Source of the DNA: WHTG01 sp035540515
Lineage (GTDB): Bacteria; Actinomycetota; Nitriliruptoria; Euzebyales; Egibacteraceae
DNA length: 13,309 nt
NCBI GenBank assembly: GCA_035540515.1
Contig: DATLGM010000245.1
Coordinates: 1 to 13,309 of the forward strand
Direction of reading: 5' to 3'
In this document: positions 7,211 through 13,282 of the stretch, piece after piece
Layout of the letters: the number at the start of each line of letters is the position of its first letter
Numbering within the stretch: position 1 is the stretch's first letter
Notes under the pieces: generated by a model
What the model was told of the DNA's origin: nothing
The model's database searches: none
What the model saw: only the letters and a program-made list of their open reading frames with translations
Translations under genes and position numbers: made by a program

Positions 7211-9058
7211 TTGGCCGGGCGCATCAACGACGAAGACATCCGCACCCTCCGCGAGCGGGCGGACATCGCCGTCGTCGTCGGTGACTACACGTCGCTCAAG
7301 CCGGCCGGTGGGCGGCGGCTGAAGGGCCTGTGCCCCTTCCACGAGGAGAAGACGCCCTCGTTCACCGTGGACCCGGTCAACAACCTGTACCACTGCTTCG
7401 GCTGCGACGCCGGCGGCGACGTCATCGGCTTCCTGCAGCAGGTCGAAGCGCTGACCTTTCCTGAAGCGGTCGAGCGCCTGGCACGGCTGATCGGGTACCA
7501 GCTGCGGTACGAGGAGATGACCGCCGGCCAGCGTCGTGCCCTGGGACGGCGGACCCGACTGACGCAGGCGCTCGCAGCGGCGGCCGAGTTCTTCGCGTCG
7601 CAGCTCGAGGCCGCCGACGGCGAGGCCGCACGCGCCTACCTGTCCGGACGCGGGCTGACCCGCGACGACGCCCAGCGCTTCGGCCTCGGCTGGGCCCCTG
7701 ACCGGTGGGACGGCGTCGTCCGCCACCTGACCGAGGGCGGGTTCGAGCCATCCGAGATCACCGATGCGGGGCTGGCGTCCCACGGTCGTCAGGGCATCAT
7801 CGACCGGTTTCGTGGCCGGGTCGTGTTCCCCATCTACGACGCGGGAGGCCGCGACGTGGTGGCGTTCGGCGGCCGGGTCGTCCCGGGTGTGGAGCTGAAG
7901 ACGGCGCCACGCGACGGCGCCCCGCCCAAGTACATCAACTCGCCCGAGACGTCGGTCTATAAGAAGTCGCTGACGCTGTACGGGTTGAACTGGGCGCGAT
8001 CAGAGATCACCCGGCGGCAGTCCTCGCTGGTCGTCGAGGGCTACATGGACGTCATCGCCCTGCACCGGCTGGGGTTCCGCCACGCCATCGCCACCTGCGG
8101 CACGGCCCTGACCATCGACCACTTCCGCGCGCTGGAGAAGTTCGCCGGCAAGGTGGTGCTCGCGCTGGACGCCGACGCGGCCGGGTTCGCCGCCGCGGAG
8201 CGGGCGCGGTCGTTGGCCGAGGAGGTCGGCATCCGCGAGGTCAGCGTTCTGCCGCTGCCAGCAGGACGGGATCCGGCCGATCTCGCCGGGGATGGGCCTG
8301 ATGCCGTGGAGGCGGCCATCGCCGACACGAAGACGGCGGTGGAGTTCCAGATCGAACACCTGCTCCGCGATGCCGACACCTCGACCCCCGAAGGGCAGAT
8401 CGCTGCCTACCGTCAGACGTTCCCGCTCCTGGGACGGCTTGGCGACCGCGCGCTGCGCTACCGGTACATCCGGGACCTGGTCGCCCCCGCGGTCCGGTTG
8501 TCCGCCGACCGCATCGAACGCGAGCTTGACGCGCAGGGCGCGCAGCCGTCGACCTCACCGCCCCCGCCGCCGGCACGGGCCCGCCCGCGGGCGCCGGGCG
8601 AGGTGACGGCGGCAGACCCGACCGACCCGCAGCTGGTGCTGGAGCGAGAAGTGCTCCGCACCGCACTGCAGCACCCTTCCATCCTTCCCCCGACGTGGAA
8701 GCTGGTGACGGCCGACGACTTCCGCGCGCCGATGTCCAAGGCGCTGTTCTCGGCCATGACCGACGTCCCGCTCGACGACCTGCAGGCGGTGCTCGACGCG
8801 CTCGCCGACGACGACATGCGCACCCGCGTCCGAGCGCTGGCGATGTCCGAGTCACGGGTCGAGCCGGACACTGCGCACATCGCCGAGATGATCGCCCGGC
8901 TGCGTGCGGCCGCCGTGGAACGCGAGGTCGTCCGTCTCCGTGACGAGATGGCCGCCCTGGGAGAGCAGCTCAGCCCCGACGAACGCCGTCGGTCGATCGC
9001 CTCGTTCCAAGAGCTGGAGCAACGCCGCAGGGCACTACTCGAGGACGCGGGCGCGTAA
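7211..9058 (+). CDS. dnaG: DNA primase
   Basis: It makes RNA primers at the replication fork with DnaB helicase. The 615-residue protein begins MAGRINDEDI, the usual actinobacterial DnaG start. The start codon is TTG, preceded by AAGGTGATC, a close match to the ribosomal anti-Shine-Dalgarno. A CHC2 zinc finger has ligands C41, H44, C62 and C65. The RNA-polymerase core includes RFRGRVVFPIYD and KYINSPETSVYKKS. The TOPRIM domain has the glutamate of EGYMD (E276) and the DxD of LALDADAAG (D320, D322), then GRDPADL. A proline-rich linker (about 449-463) leads to a C-terminal helical helicase-binding domain. Length and motifs are normal. The sigma gene follows after 13 bases, similar to the dnaG-rpoD pairing of the macromolecular synthesis operon. 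Confidence 0.97.
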   Translation: MAGRINDEDIRTLRERADIAVVVGDYTSLKPAGGRRLKGLCPFHEEKTPSFTVDPVNNLYHCFGCDAGGDVIGFLQQVEALTFPEAVERLARLIGYQLRYEEMTAGQRRALGRRTRLTQALAAAAEFFASQLEAADGEAARAYLSGRGLTRDDAQRFGLGWAPDRWDGVVRHLTEGGFEPSEITDAGLASHGRQGIIDRFRGRVVFPIYDAGGRDVVAFGGRVVPGVELKTAPRDGAPPKYINSPETSVYKKSLTLYGLNWARSEITRRQSSLVVEGYMDVIALHRLGFRHAIATCGTALTIDHFRALEKFAGKVVLALDADAAGFAAAERARSLAEEVGIREVSVLPLPAGRDPADLAGDGPDAVEAAIADTKTAVEFQIEHLLRDADTSTPEGQIAAYRQTFPLLGRLGDRALRYRYIRDLVAPAVRLSADRIERELDAQGAQPSTSPPPPPARARPRAPGEVTAADPTDPQLVLEREVLRTALQHPSILPPTWKLVTADDFRAPMSKALFSAMTDVPLDDLQAVLDALADDDMRTRVRALAMSESRVEPDTAHIAEMIARLRAAAVEREVVRLRDEMAALGEQLSPDERRRSIASFQELEQRRRALLEDAGA

Positions 9059-9071
9059 CGCGCCGCTGACC

Positions 9072-10292
9072 ATGACCACGCCGCCGGCTGCCGCCACCGA
9101 TGGACAGGCGGCCGCGCGCGAGGAGCGGCTGCTGGAGATGGAGGAGGTCACCGACCTGCTGTTCGCCGGTCAGCAGCAGGGCTACGTCACCCGCACCGAC
9201 ATCAGCGAGGCGCTCGACGGCCTGGACCTGCCACCGGAGATGGTCCAGGGCGTGCACAGCCTCCTGCAGAAAGACGGCATCGACGTCGTCGACTCCGCAG
9301 TCGGCAGGGAGCCGCACGAGACCGAGCAGCTCGACGAGCGCGCAGAGCGCCAGCGTCTGGAGGAGCTCGCGATGCGGGCGCCGACCTCCGACCCCGTCCG
9401 GTTGTATCTGCGCGAGATCGGCCGGGTCCGCCTGCTCACCGCCGAGGAGGAGGTTGACCTCGCCAAGCGGATCGAGGCCGGGCTGGCAGCCACGCGGCTG
9501 CTCGCGGTCGAAGACGACGGCGCATCCCGCGACACCGCCCAGCTGCACCGCGTCGAACGTGGAGGACAGCTGGCCAAGCGCAAGCTGGTCGAGGCGAACC
9601 TGCGGCTGGTCGTGTCGATCGCCAAGCGCTACGTCGGGCGCGGCTTGCTGTTCCTGGACCTCATCCAGGAGGGCAACCTCGGCCTGATCCGGGCGGTGGA
9701 GAAGTTCGACTACACCAGGGGCTACAAGTTCTCGACGTACGCGACGTGGTGGATCCGCCAGGCGATCACGCGGGCCATCGCCGATCAGGCACGGACGATC
9801 AGGATCCCCGTGCACATGGTCGAGACCATCAACAAGCTCGTCCGTACGCAGCGTCAGCTGCTGCAGGAGCTGGGGCGTGAGCCGACGGCCGAAGAGATCG
9901 GGCGCGTCATGGAGCTGCCGCCCGAGCGCGTCCGCGAGATCATCAAGTTCTCCCAGGAACCGGTCAGCCTGGAGTCACCCGTGGGGGAGGAGGACGACTC
10001 GAACCTGGGGGACTTCATCGAGGACCCCGACGCGGTCATGCCGCTGGACGCCGCCAGCTTCATGCTGCTGCAGGAGCAGCTCGAGGGGGTGTTGCACTCG
10101 CTGACCGAGCGCGAGAAGAAGGTCATCCAGCTGCGCTTCGGCATGCTGGACGGCCAGCCCCGCACCCTGGAGGAGGTCGGCATCGAGTTCGGCGTCACGC
10201 GTGAGCGCATCCGCCAGATCGAGTCCAAGACCCTGTCGAAGCTGCGACACCCGTCCAGGGCGCAGAAGCTGCGCGACTACCTCGGCGAGTAG
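9072..10292 (+). CDS. rpoD: Primary (housekeeping) sigma-70 factor
   Basis: It directs RNA polymerase to housekeeping promoters. From ATG 9072 it has 406 residues: a short region 1.1 (about 22-75), region 1.2 DPVRLYLREIGRV (107-119), region 2 with LRLVVSIAKRYVGRGLLFLD and GYKFSTYATWWIRQAITRAI, region 3 with VHMVETINKL, and the 3.2 finger EPVSLESPVGEEDDS. Region 4 has LTEREKKVIQLRFGM and the TRERIRQIESKTLSKLRHP helix-turn-helix. This is a group 1 pattern without a large non-conserved insert. The frame is open upstream to 8904, but that part lies within dnaG and lacks coding character. No ribosome binding site precedes 9072, only 13 bases after the dnaG stop, so coupling is likely. ATG 9138 is an alternative start with GAGGAG upstream, but it would trim the leader. 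It is called sigA or hrdB in some actinobacteria. Confidence 0.96.
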   Translation: MTTPPAAATDGQAAAREERLLEMEEVTDLLFAGQQQGYVTRTDISEALDGLDLPPEMVQGVHSLLQKDGIDVVDSAVGREPHETEQLDERAERQRLEELAMRAPTSDPVRLYLREIGRVRLLTAEEEVDLAKRIEAGLAATRLLAVEDDGASRDTAQLHRVERGGQLAKRKLVEANLRLVVSIAKRYVGRGLLFLDLIQEGNLGLIRAVEKFDYTRGYKFSTYATWWIRQAITRAIADQARTIRIPVHMVETINKLVRTQRQLLQELGREPTAEEIGRVMELPPERVREIIKFSQEPVSLESPVGEEDDSNLGDFIEDPDAVMPLDAASFMLLQEQLEGVLHSLTEREKKVIQLRFGMLDGQPRTLEEVGIEFGVTRERIRQIESKTLSKLRHPSRAQKLRDYLGE

Positions 10293-10601
10293 CTACGGCA
10301 ACGTGCCTTGCGGGCCGGCGACCCCGGTGGTCTCGGTGGCGGTGTCCGACGAGCCGTTGCCGTTGACGACCTCGTCGACCTTGTCGCTGGCCTTGGCGAT
10401 CGTCTCGCTGGCCTTGTCCTGGGCAAGGCTCGCGGCCTTGTCGGCGGCCTGACGAACCTCGGCTTGCAGCTGCTGGGCCGGCTCTGTGCCCATCAGCCGG
10501 TTGAACGTGTCGCGGATCTCTTCGTACCGCTCCTGGCCCGCCTTCGTGCCGAGCACATAGCCGGCCGCGAATCCGATGAGCACTCCAAGACGTCCTCGCA
10601 T
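10293..10601 (-). CDS. YtxH-like small membrane-anchored protein
   Basis: The 102-residue product starts MRGRLGVLIGFAAGYVLGTKAG, a glycine-rich single membrane segment followed by ERYEEIRDTFNRL. This is the pattern of YtxH-domain proteins, which are often stress-related and of unclear function. The rest is an Ala/Gln/Lys-rich amphipathic helix with repeated AADKA and ASDKV units, and a disordered Ser/Thr/Gly tail. ATG 10601 is preferred because AGGAAG (minus strand 10615-10610) lies 8 bases upstream. An in-frame GTG at 10610 directly abuts that AGGAAG and is unlikely. The stop (10293-10295) is back to back with the sigma gene stop, sharing the palindrome TAGCTA. The gene is convergent with the sigma gene and divergent from tRNA-Asn. 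Confidence 0.82.
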   Translation of the reverse strand: MRGRLGVLIGFAAGYVLGTKAGQERYEEIRDTFNRLMGTEPAQQLQAEVRQAADKAASLAQDKASETIAKASDKVDEVVNGNGSSDTATETTGVAGPQGTLP

Positions 10602-10686
10602 GGTGTCCACTTCCTGTCGGTTTGGTCTTTTCGGTGTCTGTTCCGGCGAGGGTTCCCCCGGTGATGCCCGTCACACCTGCCCGCCG

Positions 10687-10708
10687 GTGGGGGCTGCCGG
10701 ATCCCCAC
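10687..10708 (+). repeat. Inverted repeat just upstream of the tRNA-Asn -10 element
   Basis: GTGGGG (10687-10692) pairs with CCCCAC (10703-10708) across a 10-base spacer, and CCG/CGG outside can extend it with one bulged G. It ends 3 bases before TATACT, so it covers the expected -35 region of the tRNA promoter. It may be an operator or a chance GC-rich pairing. Confidence 0.3.
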
Positions 10709-10711
10709 GGC

Positions 10712-10717
10712 TATACT
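10712..10717 (+). promoter_or_regulatory. -10 element of the tRNA-Asn gene
   Basis: TATACT is one base from the sigma-70 consensus TATAAT and lies 11 bases before the first tRNA nucleotide, leaving a leader of a few bases. No clear -35 hexamer is present. Confidence 0.6.
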
Positions 10718-10728
10718 TCCGCCTGCCT

Positions 10729-10804
10729 TCTGGGGTAGCTCAATCGGCAGAGCAACCGGCTGTTAACCGGTAGGTTGTGGGTTCAAGTCCCACCCCCAGA
10801 GCCA
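10729..10804 (+). tRNA. tRNA-Asn (anticodon GUU), CCA encoded
   Basis: All four arms fold. The acceptor TCTGGGG (10729-10735) pairs with CCCCAGA (10794-10800). The D stem GCTC/GAGC (10738-10741 and 10750-10753) encloses AATCGGCA. The anticodon stem ACCGG/CCGGT (10755-10759 and 10767-10771) has loop CTGTTAA with anticodon GTT at 10762-10764. The T stem GTGGG/CCCAC (10777-10781 and 10789-10793) has loop TTCAAGT. Discriminator G10801 is followed by CCA (10802-10804). The 3' end faces a tyrosine integrase gene 71 bases away, the usual arrangement of a tRNA used as chromosomal attachment site. The gene appears intact after integration. Confidence 0.97.
10760..10804. other. Candidate attachment site (attL) in the 3' half of tRNA-Asn
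   Basis: Tyrosine integrases of tRNA-borne islands usually recombine in the anticodon loop or T-arm and leave an identical 3' tRNA segment at the other end of the element. The integrase stop lies just downstream, so this half of the tRNA is the expected core site. I saw no second copy of the T-arm/acceptor sequence in the window, as expected if the element extends beyond 13309. The exact core limits cannot be set here. Confidence 0.45.
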
Positions 10805-10812
10805 TCCGCAGG

Positions 10813-10824
10813 GCTCAGCTGAGC
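10813..10824. repeat. Perfect 12-bp palindrome between tRNA-Asn and integrase
   Basis: GCTCAGCTGAGC is a perfect palindrome 9 bases after the tRNA CCA end. It can be a protein-binding site for a dimer (for example an accessory recombination site) or half of the terminator region shared by the tRNA and integrase genes. Confidence 0.4.
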
Positions 10825-10830
10825 GATTCC

Positions 10831-10846
10831 GGCGGCATTAGCCGCC
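10831..10846. terminator. Hairpin between tRNA-Asn and the integrase 3' end
   Basis: GGCGGC (10831-10836) and GCCGCC (10841-10846) form a GC-only stem with loop ATTA, 30 bases beyond the integrase stop on its transcript and 27 bases after the tRNA. No T tract follows in either direction. It is a plausible factor-assisted or U-less terminator for either convergent transcript. Confidence 0.45.
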
Positions 10847-10875
10847 AGCGTGCCGCACCGAAATCCGCACGGCCC

Positions 10876-12048
10876 TCACCCGAGCCGCTCCGCGAGCTTG
10901 TCGACCGCGGCCCGCAACGCCTCATCGAGCGCCCCCACGTACAGGTCCGACACCGTCAGATCCGCATGCCCTGCGGCTTGCTGCACGACGCGAGGGTGCT
11001 CGCCCTGCTCGGTCAGCAACGTCACCGCCGCTGACCGCAGCTGGTGCGGCGTCAACCGTGGCACCTTCGCCGCCTCGCACAGTCGCCCCAGCTCCCGCTG
11101 CAGCCACGTCTGATGGATCGGCGACCCATTCGGATACGTGAACGCCAGCCACGGCCGCACCCGCGACCCGTCAACGTCGACCAGGTCCGCCCCGACCCAC
11201 CCCGTGCCGACCTCGAGCCGCTCACGCGCCATCGCCACCCGATGCTGGCGCAACGCCTCGACCGTCACCGCCGGCAGCGGCACCGTCCGCTCACGCTTGC
11301 CCTTCGTCGGCCGCCACAACCACTGCCCGTCGTGGCGCACCAGGTTGCGCCGCAGCCGGTACACGCCGGCGTCCAAGTCGAACGCGTCCCAGTCCGCCGC
11401 CAACGGCTCACCGGGCCGCAACGGCGCGGTCAGCAGCAGCCGCCACAACGCGTACAGCCGCGTGCCGGCGGCCGCCTCGAGCAGCCGCTTCGCCTCATCG
11501 ACGGTCACCGGCTGCTTGCGCCGACGAGCTACCGCCGGCGCCGGCACCAACGACACCGGGTTGCGGTCGACGTACTCGTATCGCACAGCCGTCGACATCG
11601 CCGCCCGCAGCGTGGCGTGCAGGTGCCGCCGATGCCGCGCCGACAACCCAGCACGCGCCGCCCCATTGAGCAGCTCGCGGACGTGCCCCGCGCGCAGCTC
11701 GGCGAGTTTCACCCGCTGCAGCCGCGGCGACAGGTGCAGCCGGCACGCCACCTCGTACGACGTCATCGTCGCCGGCGCCAACGTGCCGTCGGCAACCCGC
11801 GCGGGCAGCTCCTGGCCCGTCCACCACGACAGGTACTCCGGCACCGTCCACGTCGCCGACTCCCCGACGTCCAGCCGGCGGCGATGCTCGGCGACCTTGG
11901 CCTTCAGCCGGTCGATCGCCTCACCGCTGGTCGCACCGGTCGCCGACAGCTCCACCGCCGATTCGCGCGACCCGATCTTTCGACGCGCCTGATACCGGCC
12001 GTTCGGCAACCGACGGACGGTGCCCTCACCCGCGGTGCGCCTACCCAC
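10876..12048 (-). CDS. int: Tyrosine-family site-specific integrase
   Basis: This 390-residue recombinase presumably inserts the element into the neighbouring tRNA-Asn. A short N-terminal arm-binding-like region (GEGTVRRLPNGRYQARRK, 7-24) precedes a SAM-like core-binding domain (about 65-170) and the catalytic domain. The full active-site set is visible: R211 (LRPGE), a lysine in PTKGKRERTVPL (K249 or K251), H335 and R338 (PHQLRS), H361 (AGHADL) and nucleophile Y370. The usual TGLRRGE is changed to TAPLRPGE, and LRH to LRS, without loss of catalytic residues. The start is GTG 12048, which overlaps the upstream gene by 8 bases (GTGGGTAG). No ribosome binding site is seen, so expression is likely coupled. 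It reads toward the tRNA. Resemblance is to actinobacterial ICE and prophage integrases of similar size. Confidence 0.95.
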   Translation of the reverse strand: MGRRTAGEGTVRRLPNGRYQARRKIGSRESAVELSATGATSGEAIDRLKAKVAEHRRRLDVGESATWTVPEYLSWWTGQELPARVADGTLAPATMTSYEVACRLHLSPRLQRVKLAELRAGHVRELLNGAARAGLSARHRRHLHATLRAAMSTAVRYEYVDRNPVSLVPAPAVARRRKQPVTVDEAKRLLEAAAGTRLYALWRLLLTAPLRPGEPLAADWDAFDLDAGVYRLRRNLVRHDGQWLWRPTKGKRERTVPLPAVTVEALRQHRVAMARERLEVGTGWVGADLVDVDGSRVRPWLAFTYPNGSPIHQTWLQRELGRLCEAAKVPRLTPHQLRSAAVTLLTEQGEHPRVVQQAAGHADLTVSDLYVGALDEALRAAVDKLAERLG

Positions 12049-12271
12049 CGGCGACCGGTCGTTTCAAGAACATCAGGTAGGCGTGGCCCTTGAGCTTGTT
12101 GCTGATCGACCCATACATCGGTATCGACTCGTAGCTGATCATCTCCCAGCCATCTTGGCCCATGGCATTGAGCCGGGCCTGGAACTTCTGCACCTCCTCG
12201 GTCTGGCGTTTCGGGCTCCACCGCTCGGCGAAGTCCATCACCTCGACCCGGTACTCCCATCGCATCGCCAT
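12041..12271 (-). CDS. DUF4177-like small protein in the integrase operon
   Basis: The 76-residue product begins MAMRWEYRVEVMDF and contains EEVQKFQARLNAMGQDGWEMISYE, then HAYLMFLKRP. This strand-helix-strand layout, with WEYRV at the start and a GWEMIS core, matches DUF4177-type proteins, whose function is unknown. It has no helix-turn-helix and so does not look like a classical excisionase, although it occupies the place just before int where one often lies. ATG 12271 is supported by GGAG (minus strand 12284-12281) at 9-base spacing. It follows the upstream gene by 3 bases and overlaps int by 8 bases, which implies one transcript. Codon choice (ATA, AAA, AAT, CAA, TAT) is less GC-rich than in its neighbours, consistent with acquisition. 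It has no signal peptide or membrane segment. Confidence 0.8.
   Translation of the reverse strand: MAMRWEYRVEVMDFAERWSPKRQTEEVQKFQARLNAMGQDGWEMISYESIPMYGSISNKLKGHAYLMFLKRPVAGG
12052..12061. repeat. 10-bp palindrome just upstream of the integrase start
   Basis: CGACCGGTCG is a perfect palindrome ending 3 bases from the integrase GTG on the minus strand, inside the last codons of the DUF4177-like gene. It could form a small hairpin near the integrase start or be a binding site; chance occurrence in GC-rich DNA is possible. Confidence 0.2.
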
Positions 12272-12274
12272 CGC

Positions 12275-12955
12275 TCAGAACTCCGTGTCGACCTGGAACT
12301 CGATCTCGTCCCAGTCGGCGAAGTCGTCGGTGCTGACGAACTCCACGGTGATGGTCTGGCCCGCGGCGAAGTCGCTGGCGGTGCCGTCGAGGGTGCCGAC
12401 CACTGATCCGCCCGAGAAGATCGTCGCCTTCCAGATCACACCGCCGCGGTCGCTGCCGTTGTTTGTAACCCGTGCGCGCATTGTGAAGTCCCCGAGCGAG
12501 TCCTCCCCGACCTGGACGTCCGCGAACTGGTAGTCGCCCGCTGTGTATGTGCCGCCAGCACCCTGCGGTGCCGGCTCATCCTCCGGCTCTTGCGCGGTGG
12601 CGGCTGCCCGCCGAGCGCGACGCAGTTGCCGCTGCAGCTGCTCGATCTGCGACGTCTGCTCGGCCAGCTGCGCCTGCAGCGTGTCCCGCTCGCCTTGCAG
12701 CTCCTCGATCTCGGCGGCGCTCTCGTCGCCGGCGGCGCCGTCGTCCTCAGCCGGTGCCGGCGGCGGTGCCTGCTGCTCGTCGGCCGCCTGCTCGGGTTCC
12801 GGTGCCGACCCGCCGGCGCCCATCCCCAGGAAGAACGCGACCGCCGCCACCAGCGGCAACAGCACCCGCTTCTTCTCGTGCCACTTCCGGCCGTCGCCCT
12901 TGTCGGGCGCGGGCGTCTGAGCCGGGCCCGGCTCCGTGTTGGTGGCGTCCGTCAT
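12275..12955 (-). CDS. Membrane-anchored coiled-coil protein with FxLYD-like C-terminal domain
   Basis: The 226-residue product has a short polar cytoplasmic-type N-terminus ending in KWHEKKR. One membrane segment follows (about 31-49, VLLPLVAAVAFFLGMGAGG), then an acidic Pro/Ala/Glu-rich linker and a heptad-patterned coiled coil (about 80-117, with ELQGERDTLQAQLAEQTSQI). A second linker and a beta-rich domain (about 135-226) complete it. The latter carries TMRARVTNNGSDRGGVIWKA and VVGTLDGTASDFAAGQTITVEF, the pattern of FxLYD/DUF4352-like immunoglobulin-fold domains. The topology suggests that the coiled coil and beta domain lie outside the cell. ATG 12955 is supported by GAGGGGGAA at 12967-12959. 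It is the first gene of a three-gene operon that ends with int. A role in the life of the element (surface exclusion, signalling or defence) is only a guess. Confidence 0.85.
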   Translation of the reverse strand: MTDATNTEPGPAQTPAPDKGDGRKWHEKKRVLLPLVAAVAFFLGMGAGGSAPEPEQAADEQQAPPPAPAEDDGAAGDESAAEIEELQGERDTLQAQLAEQTSQIEQLQRQLRRARRAAATAQEPEDEPAPQGAGGTYTAGDYQFADVQVGEDSLGDFTMRARVTNNGSDRGGVIWKATIFSGGSVVGTLDGTASDFAAGQTITVEFVSTDDFADWDEIEFQVDTEF

Positions 12956-13057
12956 CGCTTCCCCCTCAGTCGATTTGCCTACAGGTCACAGTCGCTGCCG
13001 ATACAACCCTCGGTGCTGTCGCAGGGCGCCGCTACGGTGCTCCGCTCCTTCCCCAAA

Positions 13058-13093
13058 CCGACGCCACCCGACGCCGACCACCGACGCCGACCA
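13058..13093 (+). repeat. Tandem repeats in the divergent spacer (two perfect 13-mers plus a partial copy)
   Basis: CCGACGCCGACCA occurs twice head to tail (13068-13080 and 13081-13093), preceded by a partial copy CCGACGCCAC (13058-13067). The shared core CCGACGCC thus starts at 13058, 13068 and 13081. The array ends 15 bases before the ATG at 13109, in the 153-base spacer between divergent genes. It may be a regulator or recombination-protein binding array, or a simple local duplication. Confidence 0.6.
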
Positions 13094-13108
13094 AGGGGCC
13101 GAACACCG

Positions 13109-13282
13109 ATGGGGGACAAGGACCGCCGTATCGCCGAGTTGGAAGCCCGCGTCACGCAGCTCGAGGAGGAGCGCAGCGATTTGCTCGACCGGCTGCGTGT
13201 GATCCGGACCACCGCGGCGGTCATCGGCGACGCCGGAGCTCGTAGTAGTTCTCGAGCAGGATGCGTTTCTGGTTCTCGGTGA
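13109..13282 (+). CDS. Small coiled-coil ORF, possibly truncated
   Basis: The 57-residue ORF begins MGDKDRRIAELEARVTQLEE and continues as a heptad-like charged helix through RSDLLDRLRVI to about residue 35. AAVIGDAGARSSSRAGCVSG follows. I do not recognise a family. Third positions are strongly GC up to about codon 42 (13234) and then turn AT-rich (AGT, AGT, TCT, CGA, GCA), just where the ORF runs antisense to the end of the minus-strand gene at 13221-13309. This suggests that the last 15 codons are a fortuitous extension and that the gene is either a broken 5' remnant or has a poorly conserved tail. AAGGGG at 13093-13098 is a possible ribosome binding site. The frame is open far upstream, but that part lies antisense to the coiled-coil/FxLYD gene. 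Confidence 0.45.
   Translation: MGDKDRRIAELEARVTQLEEERSDLLDRLRVIRTTAAVIGDAGARSSSRAGCVSGSR

Noticed and set aside
6455..7783. 442-residue minus-strand open frame across dgt and dnaG
   Set aside because: It spans two well-supported genes and their promoter region and shows no family pattern.
8904..9071. Upstream extension of the sigma factor frame into dnaG
   Set aside because: The residues encoded here are the +1/+2 shadow of the DnaG C-terminus, without sigma homology. The true start is at 9072 or 9138.
10602..10610. GTG 10610 as start of the YtxH-like protein
   Set aside because: The AGGAAG ribosome binding site would directly abut this GTG, whereas ATG 10601 has correct 8-base spacing.
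11044..12093. 349-residue plus-strand open frame opposite the integrase
   Set aside because: The Arg/Pro/Gln-rich product is antisense to an integrase with a full catalytic set.
12956..13108. CRISPR or replication-iteron reading of the tandem repeats
   Set aside because: There are only two perfect copies and one partial copy, directly adjacent, with no spacers and no cas or rep gene in the window.
12979..13224. 81-residue minus-strand frame whose ATG overlaps the stop of the edge gene (ATGA)
   Set aside because: The coupling geometry is attractive, but the product is a Ser/Arg-rich shadow of the plus-strand heptad pattern and crosses the tandem repeats. I could not support it over the coiled-coil ORF.
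12547..13245. Overlapping plus-strand open frames across the coiled-coil/FxLYD gene
   Set aside because: Low-complexity Arg/Pro/Ala or Leu/Arg products antisense to a gene with a good ribosome binding site, membrane segment and domain; only the small part starting at 13109 is kept.
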